A stretch of DNA of 64,000 nt from Streptomyces sp. NBC_01255 (GCF_036226445.1 NZ_CP108474.1:6758001-6822000), one strand, 5' to 3'; counted from the stretch's first letter, positions 24,939-32,979 are shown. The notes: generated from the letters alone by a model not told the origin. A program made the numbers and translations.

Positions 24939-25482
24939 CAGGACTACCTCTTCGAATCGCTGGGGGGTCGCTCGCCGGGGCGGCGCTGCGCCTGCTCGGC
25001 GGCGACGAGGGCAATTCTTAGCGGCAGCAAAATCGTGTGGCAAAGGTGTGACGTACGATCCCGGGTAGTGGATCAGGGGCTTGTGCACAGGCCATGGAAT
25101 GCCCGTTGTGGCCAGGTTCCTCCACGCCAAACTGGCCTTCTGGCGTCCACTAGGGGTCTTCGTAAGTGATGTGGGTCCTATGCGCGGGCTCACATCGGGC
25201 ACGTAACGAACTCACCAGGCGTTGCGACAGCAATGCAGACGGTGAGGCAGGTCCTCCGGAAGGAGGAGAAGGACGCCGCCGGACTCCTCCCAGAGGCGCC
25301 CCGCACCCTCCCCGCCCGCGTACCGATCCCCTCCGGCTCCTCCGCGGCCACCACCGCCGGCAGGCCGACCGCGGCCATCAGCGCCCGGCCCGGCGAGGAC
25401 ATCGGACCTAGGTCCCGAGTCCCCCTCCCACGCCGTCCCCAGGCGGATACGCACGGTCACACCCCGCCGGTACGGTGAACAC
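24939..25482. other. Intergenic region between transglycosylase and histidine kinase
   Basis: This 544-bp stretch separates divergent genes. A plausible transglycosylase promoter is at 25015-25043. A small inverted repeat ACGCCA/TGGCGT lies at 25124-25146. I looked for a c-di-AMP riboswitch, common before wall hydrolases, and found no match. Open frames over 25190-25480 do not look coding. Nothing else recognised. Confidence 0.5.
25015..25043 (-). promoter_or_regulatory. Candidate housekeeping promoter of the transglycosylase gene
   Basis: Read on the minus strand, TTGCCA (25043-25038) is followed after 17 bases by TAAGAA (25020-25015), close to the -35/-10 pattern of the vegetative sigma factor. 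This gives a leader of about 70 bases. Confidence 0.4.
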
Positions 25483-26628
25483 ATGAGCCATCGACCCAGC
25501 TCAGGCCTCTCCGCCGTGAGCACCGCCCTCCTCGCGATGAGCCGCCATCTGGAGGTCCGCGACGTCCTCAAGACGATCGTGGCCTCCGCCCGCGAGCTCC
25601 TCGACGCCGAGTACGCGGCCCTGGGCGTCCCCGACGACCACGGCGGCTTCGCCCAGTTCGTGGTCGACGGCGTCAGCGACGAGCAGTGGAAGGCGATCGG
25701 CCCGCTGCCCCGCCAGCACGGCATCCTCGCCGCGATGCTCCACAAGGCGGAGCCCGAGCGCCTCGCCGACGTCCGCGAGGACCCCCGCTTCGAGGGCTGG
25801 CCGGCCGCCCACCCCGAGATGTCCGACTTCCTCGGCCTCCCCGTCAGGGACGGCGACGAGATCCTCGGCGCGCTCTTCCTCGCGAACAAGCGCTGCCCGA
25901 AGGAGGCGGGCGGCTGCGGCTTCACCGCCGAGGACGAGGAACTGCTCGGGATCCTCGCCCAGCACGCGGCCATCGCCCTCACCAACGCCCGGCTGTACGA
26001 GCGCAGCCGCGAGCTCACCATCGCCGAGGAGCGCTCCCGCCTCGCCCACGAGCTCCACGACGCCGTCAGCCAGAAGCTCTTCTCGCTGCGCCTCACGGCC
26101 CAGGCCGCGGCCGCCCTCGTCGACCGCGACCCCGCCCGGGCCAAGGACGAGCTCCAGCAGGTCGCCCTCCTCGCGGCCGAGGCGGCCGACGAGCTGCGCG
26201 CGGCGGTCGTCGAGCTGCGCCCCGCGGCGCTCGACGAGGACGGCCTCGTCCACACCCTGCGCACCCAGATCCAGGTCATGGACCGCGCCCACACCGCCAG
26301 GGTCACCTTCGAGAGCCCGGGGATCCGCGCCCTGCCCGCGGCCCAGGAGGAGGCTGTGCTCCGCGTCGCCCAGGAAGCTCTGCACAACGCCCTGCGCCAC
26401 GCGGAGGCCGAGCTCGTCACCGTCACCCTCGCCCGCAGCGGCCAGGGCGCGCGGCTCACGGTCGCCGACGACGGCAAGGGCTTCGACCCCCGTACGGTCC
26501 GCACCGCCGGACGCCACCTCGGCCTCGTCTCCATGCGGGACCGGGCGGGCGGCGTCGGCGGCGGACTCACCGTGACCTCGGCCCCCGGCGAGGGCACCAC
26601 GATCGAGATGGAGGTTCCCGGTGGCTGA
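25483..26628 (+). CDS. Soluble GAF-domain sensor histidine kinase (NarL/DevS type)
   Basis: The 381-residue protein has no transmembrane segment. A GAF domain (about 20-170) begins RHLEVRDVLKTIVASARELLDAEYAALGV, resembling the GAF sensors of DevS/DosS. The HisKA_3 dimerisation helix carries the phospho-accepting His in RLAHELHDAVSQKL (about residue 190), and the C-terminal HATPase domain has N-box EALHNALRHA and G-box DDGKGF. It senses a cytosolic cue, possibly redox or gas, and passes phosphate to the regulator whose gene overlaps its end by 8 bases. The ligand is not predictable. Confidence 0.92.
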   Translation: MSHRPSSGLSAVSTALLAMSRHLEVRDVLKTIVASARELLDAEYAALGVPDDHGGFAQFVVDGVSDEQWKAIGPLPRQHGILAAMLHKAEPERLADVREDPRFEGWPAAHPEMSDFLGLPVRDGDEILGALFLANKRCPKEAGGCGFTAEDEELLGILAQHAAIALTNARLYERSRELTIAEERSRLAHELHDAVSQKLFSLRLTAQAAAALVDRDPARAKDELQQVALLAAEAADELRAAVVELRPAALDEDGLVHTLRTQIQVMDRAHTARVTFESPGIRALPAAQEEAVLRVAQEALHNALRHAEAELVTVTLARSGQGARLTVADDGKGFDPRTVRTAGRHLGLVSMRDRAGGVGGGLTVTSAPGEGTTIEMEVPGG

Positions 26629-27265
26629 CAAGCCGATCCGTGTCCTGCTGGTCGACGACCACCAGGTCGTCCGCCGAGGCCTGCGCACCTTCCTCGAGGT
26701 GCAGGACGACATAGAGGTGGTGGGGGAGGCCTCCGACGGCGCCGAAGGAGTCGCCCGCGCCGAGGAGCTCCGCCCCGACGTGGTCCTCATGGACGTGAAG
26801 ATGCCCGGCACCGACGGCATCGAGGCGCTGAAGCGGCTCCGCGACCTGGCCAACCCGGCCAGGGTCCTGATCGTCACCAGCTTCACCGAGCAGCGCACGG
26901 TCGTCCCCGCACTCCGCGCCGGAGCCTCCGGATACGTCTACAAGGACATCGACCCCGACGCCCTGGCCGGCGCCATCCGCTCCGTCCACGCGGGACACGT
27001 CCTGCTCCAGCCGGAGGTCGCCGAAGCGCTCCTCAGCCAGGAGGACTCCCCGAGCGGTACGGGACGGGGCACCACCCTCACGGAGCGCGAGCGCGAGGTC
27101 CTCGGCCTGATCGCCGACGGCCGGTCCAATCGCGAGATCGCCCGCGCGCTCGTCCTCTCCGAGAAGACGGTCAAGACCCACGTCTCGAACATCCTGATGA
27201 AACTCGACCTCGCGGACCGCACCCAGGCCGCCCTCTGGGCGGTCAGACACGGCCTCACCGACTGA
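26621..27265 (+). CDS. NarL/FixJ-type response regulator
   Basis: The 214-residue protein has a receiver domain (about 7-125) with acidic pair Asp12-Asp13, phosphorylation site Asp58 (VVLMDVKMP) and Lys in YVYKDID. A C-terminal LuxR helix-turn-helix follows (LTEREREVLGLIADGRSNREIARALVLSEKTVKTHVSNI, about 148-210). It overlaps the kinase gene by 8 bases, forming a clear pair. The chaplin gene begins about 165 bases downstream on the same strand but behind a hairpin, so a regulatory link to aerial development is only a suggestion. Confidence 0.94.
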   Translation: MADKPIRVLLVDDHQVVRRGLRTFLEVQDDIEVVGEASDGAEGVARAEELRPDVVLMDVKMPGTDGIEALKRLRDLANPARVLIVTSFTEQRTVVPALRAGASGYVYKDIDPDALAGAIRSVHAGHVLLQPEVAEALLSQEDSPSGTGRGTTLTEREREVLGLIADGRSNREIARALVLSEKTVKTHVSNILMKLDLADRTQAALWAVRHGLTD

Positions 27266-27275
27266 CGAGCGCTCC

Positions 27276-27303
27276 GTGCGCCCCCCTGACACTCCGGGCG
27301 CAC
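27276..27303 (+). terminator. Terminator hairpin after the two-component operon
   Basis: GTGCGCCC (27276-27283) and GGGCGCAC (27296-27303) pair across a 12-base loop. Confidence 0.6.
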
Positions 27304-27429
27304 GACCGTTCAGTCCTTCATACCGTCGGGTGTATATCCCCCGTTCGGCGCAACCCGGCGGGGGCGGCGGCGTTCTCCATGACGTGCTGCGGCGGACCTG
27401 CCGCAGCGATGACCAGGAGGATGTACCAA

Positions 27430-27672
27430 GTGAAGAACCTCAAGAAGGCCGCTGCCGTCACCATGATCGCCGGCGGCATCATCGCCGCCGGTGCGGGTGC
27501 CGCCTCCGCCCACGGCGCCGAGGCCGACGGCAAGGCCCTCAACTCGCCGGGCGTCGCGTCCGGCAACCTGGTGCAGGTCCCGGTCCACGTCCCCGTGAAC
27601 GTCTCCGGCAACACGGTCAACGTGATCGGCCTGCTCAACCCGGCCTTCGGCAACCACGCCCTCAACGGCTGA
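27430..27672 (+). CDS. chpE: Short chaplin, cysteine-free (ChpE-like)
   Basis: I place the start at the GTG at 27430, 9 bases after AGGAGG (27415-27420); the ATG at 27421 has no spacing to that site. The 80-residue protein has a Sec signal peptide (KNLKKAAAVTMIAGGIIAAGAGAASA) and one chaplin domain (SPGVASGNLVQVPVHVPVNV ... GNTVNVIGLLNPAFGN). Short chaplins are secreted, self-assemble into amyloid fibres and lower surface tension for aerial hyphae. There is no cysteine anywhere, whereas most chaplins have a disulfide pair; ChpE of S. coelicolor is the known cysteine-less one, hence the symbol. Confidence 0.88.
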   Translation: MKNLKKAAAVTMIAGGIIAAGAGAASAHGAEADGKALNSPGVASGNLVQVPVHVPVNVSGNTVNVIGLLNPAFGNHALNG

Positions 27673-27687
27673 GCCACCCCAGAACCA

Positions 27688-27725
27688 CCGGCCCCCGGAC
27701 GATCCCCCGGGGGCCGGCCCCTTTT
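27688..27725 (+). terminator. Chaplin gene terminator
   Basis: An 11-bp perfect stem (CCGGCCCCCGG / CCGGGGGCCGG) is followed by CCCCTTTT. A second small stem CCGGGGC/GCCCCGG lies at 27732-27749. Confidence 0.85.
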
Positions 27726-27757
27726 AAAGGCCCGGGGCCAGTGCCCCGGCAGTCCAG

Positions 27758-27786
27758 AGGCTCAGAACCCCCGCTCCCGCTCCTTC
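27758..27786. repeat. 29-bp direct copy of the downstream gene's 3' end
   Basis: These 29 bases are identical to 27905-27933, which include the stop codon and last codons of the minus-strand gene ending at 27909. The 118-bp gap between the copies contains no gene and is GC-rich with further short repeats (GGCCCGGG, CTCGGCC). Confidence 0.75.
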
Positions 27787-27908
27787 CCCTCTTTCCTGAC
27801 GCGCCCCTCGCACCGCTCGGCCCTTGCGGGCCTCCCGGGCTTCGGCACGCTGCGGCGGCCTCCGACCGCCGAGCCGGGGGCAAGGCCCGGGTCCGGAGGG
27901 CCGGAGGC

Positions 27909-28712
27909 TCAGAACCCCCGCTCCCGCTCCTTCTCCCGCTCCCGCTCCTCCACATACGCGTTGTACGCGGCGACCTGCGCCCGCCGGGCCACCCGCTCCA
28001 CCGGCCGCAGCGCCTCACCCCGCGCCGCCATTTCCGAAGCGCTGACCGCGCCCCCGTGCCCGTGGTCGTACGCCAGGTCCACAAGCAGCCCGATCCGCTG
28101 GGCCAGCTCCAGGACGCGCACCGCCCGCGGCGGGTACCCAGGGGCCAGCACCTCGCGCCCCACCTCCGCCCGCGCCCGGTACGCCTCGCGCGCCGCGTCC
28201 GCCGCAGGGCCCGAGGCCGCCACGTCCAGCCGCGTCAGCACCACCGTCGCGTCCCGCAGCGCCTCCGCGAGCTCCCGCTCCGCCTCGCCGAGCGACGGCA
28301 CGTCCGCCGGCGGAGCCTCCCGCACCGCGAGACAGCGCCAGACGACCTCCACATGCACGTCGCCCGCCGACCCCGCCTCCGAGACCTCCGGCACGAGACC
28401 GTACGGCGCGCCGAAGCCCACCACGGCCTCCTCCGACTCCAAGGCGCGCGCGTTGAACTCCGGCGGCCCGCTCAGCCCCAGCGGATGCCCCGGCGCCGGC
28501 AGCGCCACCCGCCACCCGGTCACCCCGAGCCGCCGCAGCCGGCCCAAGGCCAGCGTCAGCCCCACCGGCGCCGCCTCACCCGGCAGCCCCTCCACGCGGT
28601 GCACCGCGTCCTCCCCGACAATGGCCAGCGCCGCGTCGTCCGGCGACACCGCCCCGGCCAGCAGGGCATTGCCCCAGGCGGCCAGGCGTCCTGAGCGTGG
28701 TTCCGAAAGCAT
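27909..28712 (-). CDS. Conserved actinobacterial protein of unknown function
   Basis: The 267-residue protein is soluble, Ala/Arg/Glu-rich and mainly helical at the C-terminus, which ends in a highly charged EEREREKERERG tail. The N-terminal part has alternating hydrophobic strands (RVALPAPGHPLGLSGPP) and no recognisable catalytic motif. Codon use and length suggest a real gene. The 3' end carries the 29-bp sequence duplicated at 27758. A MITE-like element begins 14 bases upstream of its start. No function can be assigned. Confidence 0.7.
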   Translation of the reverse strand: MLSEPRSGRLAAWGNALLAGAVSPDDAALAIVGEDAVHRVEGLPGEAAPVGLTLALGRLRRLGVTGWRVALPAPGHPLGLSGPPEFNARALESEEAVVGFGAPYGLVPEVSEAGSAGDVHVEVVWRCLAVREAPPADVPSLGEAERELAEALRDATVVLTRLDVAASGPAADAAREAYRARAEVGREVLAPGYPPRAVRVLELAQRIGLLVDLAYDHGHGGAVSASEMAARGEALRPVERVARRAQVAAYNAYVEEREREKERERGF

Positions 28713-28725
28713 CCCCCCAGACTAA

Positions 28726-28885
28726 GACCGACCGGCAATTGGGGGGCGGCGTCGCGGGGCTGGGCACGCACATCTGCGGCGTTGTCGTCGGTCACCAACG
28801 CTCCGCGTTGACTCCCTCCTCCGCCTTGCAGCTGCACGCACCCAGCCCCGCTCCTTCTCCCGCCCCCCCCGATTGCCGGTCGGTC
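28726..28885. mobile_element. MITE-like palindromic element, about 160 bp
   Basis: The ends are a perfect 14-bp terminal inverted repeat (GACCGACCGGCAAT at 28726-28739, ATTGCCGGTCGGTC at 28872-28885). Pairing continues inward imperfectly: a G-run faces a C-run, GCGGGGCTGGG (about 28754) faces CCCAGCCCCGC (about 28841). The centre contains CCAACGCTCCGCGTTG. There is no coding sequence and no clear target-site duplication. It has the form of a non-autonomous miniature transposable element or large RNA hairpin. The internal sequence looks familiar as a dispersed Streptomyces intergenic repeat; that is memory, not a search. Confidence 0.6.
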
Positions 28886-29010
28886 CAAGGACTCAAAGGA
28901 AGCCCTAGGGACCGGCCCGCTCCGTCGATAACGTAGGTTTTCCCCTGGACGCCGCGCCCATCGGTGCAAGGCGACGACACGACTCGACCGCAAGGGGAGA
29001 CAACGCGCTC

Positions 29011-29808
29011 ATGAGCGATGTACTGGAGCTGGTGGACGTATCCGTGGTCCGCGGCGGACGGGCTCTGGTGGACGAGGTCTCCTGGTCGGTCAAGGAGGGC
29101 GAGCGCTGGGTGATCCTCGGACCCAACGGCGCCGGCAAGACCACCCTCCTGAACATCGCCTCCAGCTACCTCTTCCCCACCAAGGGCACCGCCACGATCC
29201 TCGGCGAGCGGCTCGGCGGCGTCGGCACCGACGTCTTCGAACTCCGCCCCCGCATCGGCATGGCCGGCATCGCCATGGCGGAGAAGCTGCCCAAGGGCCA
29301 GACCGTCCTCCAGACCGTCCTCACCGCCGCGTACGGCATGACGGCCACCTGGCACGAGGACTACGACCCGGTCGACGAGGAGCGCGCCAAGGCCTTCCTC
29401 GACCGCCTCGGCATGAACGACTACCTGGACCGCAAGTTCGGCACCCTCTCCGAGGGCGAGCGCAAGCGCACCCTGATCGCCCGCGCGATGATGACCGACC
29501 CCGAGCTCCTCCTCCTCGACGAGCCCGCCGCCGGCCTCGACCTCGGCGGCCGCGAGGACCTCGTCCGCCGTCTCGGCCGCCTCGCCCGAGACCCGTACGC
29601 CCCCTCCATGATCATGGTCACGCACCACGTCGAGGAGATCGCCCCCGGCTTCACCCACGTCCTGATGATCCGTCAGGGCAAGGTCCTCGCCGCCGGCCCC
29701 GTGGAGACCGAGCTCAGCTCGCGCAACCTCTCGCGCTGCTTCGGCCTGCCGCTCGTCGTCGAGCGCGTCGGCGACCGCTGGACCGCGCAGGGCCTGCCGC
29801 TGAAGTAG
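29011..29808 (+). CDS. ABC transporter ATP-binding protein
   Basis: The 265-residue ATPase has Walker A GPNGAGKTT (about 38-46), a modified signature LSEGERKRT (normally LSGGQ), Walker B LLLLDEPAAGLD and the switch His in VTHHVEEI. It resembles stand-alone YlmA/PhnC-like ATPases. No permease or binding-protein gene is adjacent, so it either serves a transporter encoded elsewhere or acts in a non-transport role. The upstream 125 bp between it and the MITE-like element must hold its promoter. Confidence 0.88.
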   Translation: MSDVLELVDVSVVRGGRALVDEVSWSVKEGERWVILGPNGAGKTTLLNIASSYLFPTKGTATILGERLGGVGTDVFELRPRIGMAGIAMAEKLPKGQTVLQTVLTAAYGMTATWHEDYDPVDEERAKAFLDRLGMNDYLDRKFGTLSEGERKRTLIARAMMTDPELLLLDEPAAGLDLGGREDLVRRLGRLARDPYAPSMIMVTHHVEEIAPGFTHVLMIRQGKVLAAGPVETELSSRNLSRCFGLPLVVERVGDRWTAQGLPLK

Positions 29809-29884
29809 CGGACCGGAACGCCGGCGTCCCGCACAGCCGCCCGCGCCCTGTCCCGGAAGGTCCCCACCGCCCTACCATGACCAC

Positions 29885-30316
29885 GTGGACATCGACGCGT
29901 GGGTCTGGTGGTTGATCGGCGCGGTGGGGCTCGGCATTCCGCTGGTCCTGACCGCGATGCCGGAGTTCGGCATGCTGTCCGTCGGCGCGGTCGCCGGGGC
30001 GGTGACCGCCGCGCTCGGCTTCGGCATCACTCCCCAGGTGATCGTCTTCGCCGTCGTCTCCGTGGCGCTGATCGCGGTGGTCCGCCCGATCGCCGCCCGC
30101 CACCGCGACGACCGGCCCCGCCTGGCCAGCGGCGTCGACGCCCTGAAGGGGCGTCAGGCCGTCGTCCTGGAACGGGTCGACGGCAGCGGCGGCGGCCGTA
30201 TCAAGCTCGCGGGCGAGATCTGGTCCGCCCGCGCGCTCGACAGCGGACAGACCTTCGAACCGGGTGACCAGGTCGACGTCGTGGAGATCGACGGCGCGAC
30301 GGCGGTCGTCATGTGA
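29885..30316 (+). CDS. NfeD family membrane protein
   Basis: The 143-residue protein starts at a GTG. Three N-terminal hydrophobic helices (WWLIGAVGLGIPLVLT; MLSVGAVAGAVTAALGFGI; VIVFAVVSVALIAVV) are followed by an OB-fold (about 80-143; GRQAVVLERV ... KLAGEIWSARALD), the NfeD short form. NfeD proteins work with SPFH/flotillin partners in membrane microdomains, and the next gene encodes one, 114 bp downstream. Confidence 0.9.
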   Translation: MDIDAWVWWLIGAVGLGIPLVLTAMPEFGMLSVGAVAGAVTAALGFGITPQVIVFAVVSVALIAVVRPIAARHRDDRPRLASGVDALKGRQAVVLERVDGSGGGRIKLAGEIWSARALDSGQTFEPGDQVDVVEIDGATAVVM

Positions 30317-30430
30317 CCGGATGTCATGTGACCGAACCTCGCCCATGACGTTCCGCCGTCTGGGAAACTCGATCTGGATCATCGAAAGCCATCCGGCACT
30401 CAACCGGTATCGAAGGGCACGGGGAACACG

Positions 30431-31369
30431 ATGTCAGCAGTCATCATCGTCCTGATCATTCTGGTGGTGCTCGTCTTCATCGCCCTGATCAAGACGATCC
30501 AGGTCATCCCGCAGGCGAGCGCGGCGATCGTGGAGCGCTTCGGCCGCTACACCCGCACGCTCAACGCCGGACTCAACATCGTCGTCCCGTTCATAGACTC
30601 GATCCGCAACAGGATCGACCTCCGCGAGCAGGTCGTCCCGTTCCCGCCGCAGCCGGTGATCACCCAGGACAACCTCGTCGTCAACATCGACACGGTCATC
30701 TACTACCAGGTGACCGACGCCCGGGCCGCGACCTACGAGGTCGCCAGCTACATCCAGGCGATCGAGCAGCTCACCGTCACCACCCTGCGCAACATCATCG
30801 GCGGCATGGACCTGGAGCGGACCCTCACCTCCCGCGAGGACATCAACGCGGCGCTGCGCGGCGTCCTCGACGAGGCCACCGGCAAGTGGGGCATCCGCGT
30901 CAACCGCGTCGAGCTCAAGGCGATCGAGCCGCCGACCTCCATCCAGGACTCGATGGAGAAGCAGATGCGCGCCGAGCGCGACAAGCGCGCCGCGATCCTC
31001 ACCGCCGAGGGCACCCGCCAGTCCCAGATCCTCACCGCCGAGGGCGAGAAGCAGTCCGCGATCCTCCGCGCCGAGGGCGAGGCCAAGGCCGCCGCCCTGC
31101 GCGCCGAGGGCGAGGCCCAGGCCGTCCGTACGGTCTTCGAGGCCATCCACGCCGGCGACCCGGACCAGAAGCTCCTCTCCTACCAGTACCTCCAGATGCT
31201 CCCGAAGATCGCCGAGGGCGACGCCAACAAGCTCTGGATCGTGCCCAGCGAGATCGGCGACGCCCTCAAGGGCCTCTCCGGCGCCTTCGGGAACATGGGC
31301 GGCGGCGTCCCCGGCTTCAACACGAAGGACTCCCGGTCCGACCGGCGAGAAGAACCCCCGGTTGACTGA
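30431..31369 (+). CDS. SPFH/band 7 domain protein (QmcA/flotillin-like)
   Basis: The 312-residue protein has one N-terminal transmembrane helix (VIIVLIILVVLVFIALI). An SPFH domain follows (about 25-200; VERFGRYTRTLNAGLNIVVPFID), then a long Ala/Glu coiled coil with repeats of ILTAEGEKQ type (about 185-235) and a Gly-rich tail. It probably oligomerises at the inner face of the membrane as a scaffold and acts with the upstream NfeD protein. SPFH-NfeD pairs are widespread. The function in Streptomyces is not established. Confidence 0.92.
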   Translation: MSAVIIVLIILVVLVFIALIKTIQVIPQASAAIVERFGRYTRTLNAGLNIVVPFIDSIRNRIDLREQVVPFPPQPVITQDNLVVNIDTVIYYQVTDARAATYEVASYIQAIEQLTVTTLRNIIGGMDLERTLTSREDINAALRGVLDEATGKWGIRVNRVELKAIEPPTSIQDSMEKQMRAERDKRAAILTAEGTRQSQILTAEGEKQSAILRAEGEAKAAALRAEGEAQAVRTVFEAIHAGDPDQKLLSYQYLQMLPKIAEGDANKLWIVPSEIGDALKGLSGAFGNMGGGVPGFNTKDSRSDRREEPPVD

Positions 31370-31415
31370 CACGTACACGTAAGTCTCGTGCATGATCGGT
31401 GCGAGCCCCTCGACC

Positions 31416-31445
31416 CCGACGACGTCGGAGCGGGGAGGCGACTCA
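31416..31445 (+). promoter_or_regulatory. Nested inverted repeat upstream of the TauE/SafE gene
   Basis: CCGAC-GAC-GTCGG (31426-31438) lies inside an outer CCCC ... GGGG pair, about 17-46 bases before the TauE start. It could be a leader hairpin or an operator. Confidence 0.3.
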
Positions 31446-31461
31446 CTGACCATGTAAGGAG

Positions 31462-32235
31462 ATGGCGTTGTCCATCTGGGAAGCGCTGGCAATCTTCGCC
31501 GCCGGCATCGGCGCCGGCACCATCAACACCATCGTGGGATCGGGAACGCTCATCACGTTCCCGGTCCTCCTCGCGACCGGGCTCCCCCCGATCACCGCGA
31601 ACGTCTCCAACACCCTGGGCCTCGTCCCCGGTGCCATCAGCGGAGTCGTCGGCTACCGCCACGAACTGAAGGGCCAGAAGGCCCGCATCCTCCGCCTCGG
31701 CGGCGCGGCCCTCGTCGGCGGCCTCATCGGCGCGATCCTGCTCCTCTCCCTGCCGTCCGAGGCCTTCGACGCGATCGTCCCCGTCCTCATCGGCATCGCG
31801 CTCGTCCTGGTCCTGCTCCAGCCCCGCATCGCCGCCGCCGTGCAGCGACGCCGCGAAGAGACCGGCACCGTGGCCCACCCCGACGGCGGCCCCCTCCTCC
31901 TCGTCGGCCTCTGCCTGGCCAGCATGTACGGCGGATACTTCGGCGCCGCCCAGGGAGTGCTCTACCTCTCCCTCATGGGCCTGCTGCTCCACGACACCCT
32001 GCAGCGGATCAACGCCGTCAAGAACGTCCTCGGCGCCCTCGTCAACGGCGTCGCCGCCGTCTTCTTCCTCTTCGTCGCCGAGTTCGACTGGACGGCCGTT
32101 CTCCTCATCGCCGTCGGCTCCACCATCGGCGGCCAGATCGGCGCCAAGGTCGGACGCAAGCTGTCGCCGTCCGTCCTGCGCGGAGTGATCATCGCGGTCG
32201 GCGTCGTCGCGATCCTCCAGCTGACGCTGAAGTAG
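31462..32235 (+). CDS. TauE/SafE family membrane exporter
   Basis: The 257-residue polytopic protein has about eight hydrophobic helices. The family signature lies at the N-terminus (GIGAGTINTIVGSGTLITFPVLL) with a related repeat in the second half (YGGYFGAAQGVLYL). TauE/SafE proteins export sulfite, sulfoacetate or similar anions. AAGGAG precedes the ATG. It is followed by a hairpin shared with the convergent HNH gene. No sulfur genes lie nearby to narrow the substrate. Confidence 0.88.
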   Translation: MALSIWEALAIFAAGIGAGTINTIVGSGTLITFPVLLATGLPPITANVSNTLGLVPGAISGVVGYRHELKGQKARILRLGGAALVGGLIGAILLLSLPSEAFDAIVPVLIGIALVLVLLQPRIAAAVQRRREETGTVAHPDGGPLLLVGLCLASMYGGYFGAAQGVLYLSLMGLLLHDTLQRINAVKNVLGALVNGVAAVFFLFVAEFDWTAVLLIAVGSTIGGQIGAKVGRKLSPSVLRGVIIAVGVVAILQLTLK

Positions 32236-32245
32236 CCCGGACGCC

Positions 32246-32287
32246 GGAAGGGCCCGGCTCCCCACACCGGGGGAGACGGACCCTTCC
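32246..32287. terminator. Bidirectional terminator between TauE and HNH genes
   Basis: GGAAGGG (32246-32252) pairs with CCCTTCC (32281-32287) outside an inner CTCCCC/GGGGAG stem. Confidence 0.75.
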
Positions 32288-32305
32288 GTACGCGTACGAG
32301 ACGGT

Positions 32306-32812
32306 CTACGCGGCCGAGTTCGCCAGCCACTCCGGCAGCTCGGACCGCTCACCCGCCCGCATGGCGAGCAGCATCGCGTCCGCAGGCGACGGCACGAACG
32401 GCTCGTGCAGCAGCGGCATCCCCGCCTGCTCCGGCGTCCGGTCGGCCTTGCGGTGGTTGTCCTCGGCGCAGGACGCGACGGTGTTCAGCCAGCTGTCCCC
32501 GCCCCCCTGCGCACGCGGCACGACATGGTCGACGGTCGTCGCCCGCCTCCCGCAGTACGCGCACCGGTGTTGGTCCCTGACCAGCACCCCCCGCCTCGAC
32601 CACGGGGCGTGTCTTCGGAACGGCACCCGTACGTACCGGCAGAGCCTGATCACCCGCGGCACCGGAAGATCGACGGCGGCACCACGCACCCGCAGCTCGG
32701 GATGGGCCTGCTCGACGACGGCCTTGTCCTGCAGGACAAGCACCACCGCACGGTTGAGTGTGACCGTCGACAGCGGCTCGAAGCTCGCGTTGAGTACCAG
32801 CGTGTCCCGCAT
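32306..32812 (-). CDS. HNH endonuclease family protein
   Basis: I prefer the ATG ending at 32812 (MRDTLVLNASFEP) because GGAGGTGG lies at proper spacing; the GTG three codons upstream would abut the ribosome site. The 168-residue protein has the HNH core with a zinc knuckle: CAYCGRRATTVDHVVPRAQGG (about residues 85-105), then NTVASCAEDNHRKADRTPEQAG with the second Cys and conserved Asn/His. This small type begins with VLNASFEPL and is present in most actinomycete chromosomes. The cellular role is unknown; it is probably not part of a restriction system since no partner genes are present. Confidence 0.9.
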   Translation of the reverse strand: MRDTLVLNASFEPLSTVTLNRAVVLVLQDKAVVEQAHPELRVRGAAVDLPVPRVIRLCRYVRVPFRRHAPWSRRGVLVRDQHRCAYCGRRATTVDHVVPRAQGGGDSWLNTVASCAEDNHRKADRTPEQAGMPLLHEPFVPSPADAMLLAMRAGERSELPEWLANSAA

Positions 32813-32927
32813 TGTGCCCACCTCCCGTGTGCCGGCCCCGCCCCGGAGCGGGGCGTGGGGCCTGGATCAACGATGGCCGGGCCGGCCGGGGTCGGACAAC
32901 GCAATTTCCCCCCGCGAAACAAAAGAT

Positions 32928-32962
32928 GCCCGCTTCTGATCTCTCCAAGACCAGAAGCGGGC
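32928..32962 (-). terminator. Terminator of the YbhB gene (minus strand)
   Basis: GCCCGCTTCTG (32928-32938) pairs with CAGAAGCGGGC (32952-32962); read on the minus strand it is followed by ATCTTTTGTTT, a classic T-tract. Confidence 0.9.
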
Positions 32963-32979
32963 AAACAACAAACGAACGA

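Noticed and set aside
24939..25202. c-di-AMP (ydaO-type) riboswitch upstream of the transglycosylase
   Set aside because: Such leaders often precede wall hydrolases in actinomycetes, but the conserved core sequences are not found here.
25233..25478. 81-codon plus-strand frame upstream of the histidine kinase
   Set aside because: The first 15 codons look plausible, but the rest is Pro/Arg-rich with no family likeness and it runs into the kinase start without a ribosome site of its own; left unannotated.
32306..32812. HNH gene as part of a restriction or other phage-defence island
   Set aside because: Stand-alone small HNH type common in actinomycetes; neighbours are unrelated housekeeping genes.
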